6,900 bases of DNA, taken from positions 1-6,900 of the forward strand of contig PMHN01000129.1 in assembly GCA_003156695.1 (NCBI GenBank), in the 5' to 3' direction. This DNA comes from Gammaproteobacteria bacterium (GTDB lineage Bacteria > Pseudomonadota > Gammaproteobacteria > Steroidobacterales > Steroidobacteraceae). Of the stretch, positions 6,519 to 6,900 are shown piece after piece; position 1 is the first letter of the stretch; every line of letters begins with the position of its first letter. The notes below the pieces were generated by a model that was not told the origin of the DNA, did not search any database, and saw only the letters and a list, made by a program, of their open reading frames with translations. The translations under genes were made by a program, and so were the position numbers.

Positions 6519-6592
6519 GACTTCACCTGCGACATGATCGCGAGCGCACGCCCCTGCGGGTCACGAAAGTGCATAGTGCGGATCCTAGGATC
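6515..6592 (-). pseudogene. Probable VOC/glyoxalase-family C-terminal remnant
   Basis: Read on the minus strand, the bases before the DUF1697 start encode RIRTMHFRDPQGRALAIMSQVKS and then TGA at 6517-6515. The pattern F-R-D-P-x-G-x-x-L-A-(I/L)-M-S is the characteristic last strand of vicinal-oxygen-chelate (glyoxalase/bleomycin-resistance type) proteins, which normally run 110-140 residues. The frame continues upstream only to an ATG at 6694 (59 codons), and the residues beyond about 6592 do not look VOC-like. No other minus-strand frame to the window end supplies the missing body, and the plus-strand gene at 6712 occupies that space. I therefore read it as a 5'-truncated relic. Its stop overlaps the DUF1697 start by GTGA, and it contains that gene's ribosome binding site, which may explain why the tail persists. 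The match is short, so some doubt remains. Confidence 0.5.
6581..6592. repeat. 12-bp perfect palindrome GATCCTAGGATC
   Basis: A fully self-complementary 12-mer at the point where VOC-like coding similarity stops, in the divergent region between the DUF1697 gene and the gene at 6712. It could be a regulator-binding half-site pair, a recombination scar, or chance. No second copy was noticed in the window. Confidence 0.4.
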
Positions 6593-6675
6593 AGATCGAG
6601 CGATTTGCCCTGGCCCGCGACAATGCTGCAGCGCAATAGAGCGGCGCGAGGCGTGCCCGGGCAATCGTTGAAGCG

Positions 6676-6705
6676 TAGAATTTTTTCCCGCCATAGCTCC
6701 GGGAG
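6676..6705 (+). promoter_or_regulatory. Candidate -10 box and ribosome binding site for the gene at 6712
   Basis: TAGAAT at 6676-6681 matches five of six bases of the -10 consensus and lies about 30 bases before the ATG, but no good -35 box sits 16-18 bases upstream. GGGAG at 6701-6705, six bases before the ATG, is a strong ribosome binding site. The ribosome binding site is convincing; the promoter call is tentative. Confidence 0.4.
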
Positions 6706-6711
6706 AGCGAC

Positions 6712-6900
6712 ATGAGCGCCGTGATACTTGCCGTGTTCAGTGAGTACGGAGCCGCGGATCGCGTGCGAACGCGGCTGGTCAGCGACGGCTTCCCCACCGA
6801 TCGTGTCGAGCTGACCGCCTCCTCCGAACCGGGCCGCGCCGGATCGCACCCCGCGCCTTCAGCGCACGCCCGGTTCGCGCAGTACTTCCGCACGCTCCTC
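6712..6900 (+). CDS. Hypothetical protein, N-terminal part (truncated by window end)
   Basis: The first 63 codons of a gene that runs off the window. The ATG at 6712 has a well-placed GGGAG ribosome binding site six bases upstream. The protein begins MSAVILAVFSEYGAADRVRT, then a helix and GFPTDRVELTA (26-36). This is a beta-alpha-beta pattern like the start of small ferredoxin-fold or general-stress-protein (YflT/DUF1269-like) domains, in which a strand is followed by a helix that pairs two residues and a GFP-x-D-x-(V/I) turn. A Gly/Ser/Pro-rich linker follows (about 37-50), then another helix (AHARFAQYFRTLL). I do not recognise the family; the fold comparison is weak inference. The strand and frame are supported by the ribosome binding site and regular third-position GC. 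Confidence 0.6.
   Translation, partial: MSAVILAVFSEYGAADRVRTRLVSDGFPTDRVELTASSEPGRAGSHPAPSAHARFAQYFRTLL

Noticed and set aside
6523..6849. Minus-strand frame across the DUF1697/6712 intergenic region as the missing VOC body
   Set aside because: It is in a different frame from the VOC tail, shows no VOC features, and conflicts with the plus-strand gene at 6712, which has a strong ribosome binding site.

Overview
The window is GC-rich, densely packed chromosomal DNA. Gene content and codon use suggest a proteobacterium, most likely a gammaproteobacterium of the Xanthomonadales/Nevskiales/Steroidobacterales type. That placement is inferred from protein flavour only; there is no rRNA or other marker here.

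Layout. The window opens with the last 44 codons of a GNAT acetyltransferase. A rhomboid intramembrane protease (145-768) follows nine bases later on the same strand. Convergent with it, and overlapping its end by 11 bp, is a small cysteine-rich, probably metal-binding protein on the minus strand (758-1048). A 250-bp divergent intergenic region (about 1055-1307) contains an AT-rich patch with a plausible promoter. It precedes the main unit of the window, a four-gene plus-strand operon (1308-5918): a GldA-like ABC ATPase, a GldF-like ABC-2 permease, a GldG-like membrane-anchored auxiliary protein and a DUF4340 membrane-anchored protein. The last two junctions are 4-bp ATGA overlaps, so translation is probably coupled. 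A DUF1697 gene (5940-6518, minus) converges on the operon end with only 21 bp between the stop codons. Its GTG start overlaps, by GTGA, the stop of a short reading frame that looks like the C-terminal tail of a VOC/glyoxalase-family protein whose body is missing. The window ends inside an unrecognised plus-strand gene starting at 6712 with a good ribosome binding site.

How the genes work together. The ATPase and permease should form an ABC-2 type transporter (two ATPases, two permeases). The GldG-like and DUF4340 proteins each carry an N-terminal membrane anchor and a large, probably periplasmic domain, and look like dedicated accessory subunits. GldA/F/G were named for Bacteroidetes gliding motility, but this gene set occurs widely in non-gliding bacteria with no settled substrate, so transport direction and cargo are unknown here. 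The operon is the best candidate for an under-described system in the window. The cysteine-rich protein and the VOC remnant are the two features an automatic annotation is most likely to miss. I see no mobile element, CRISPR array, tRNA or rRNA.
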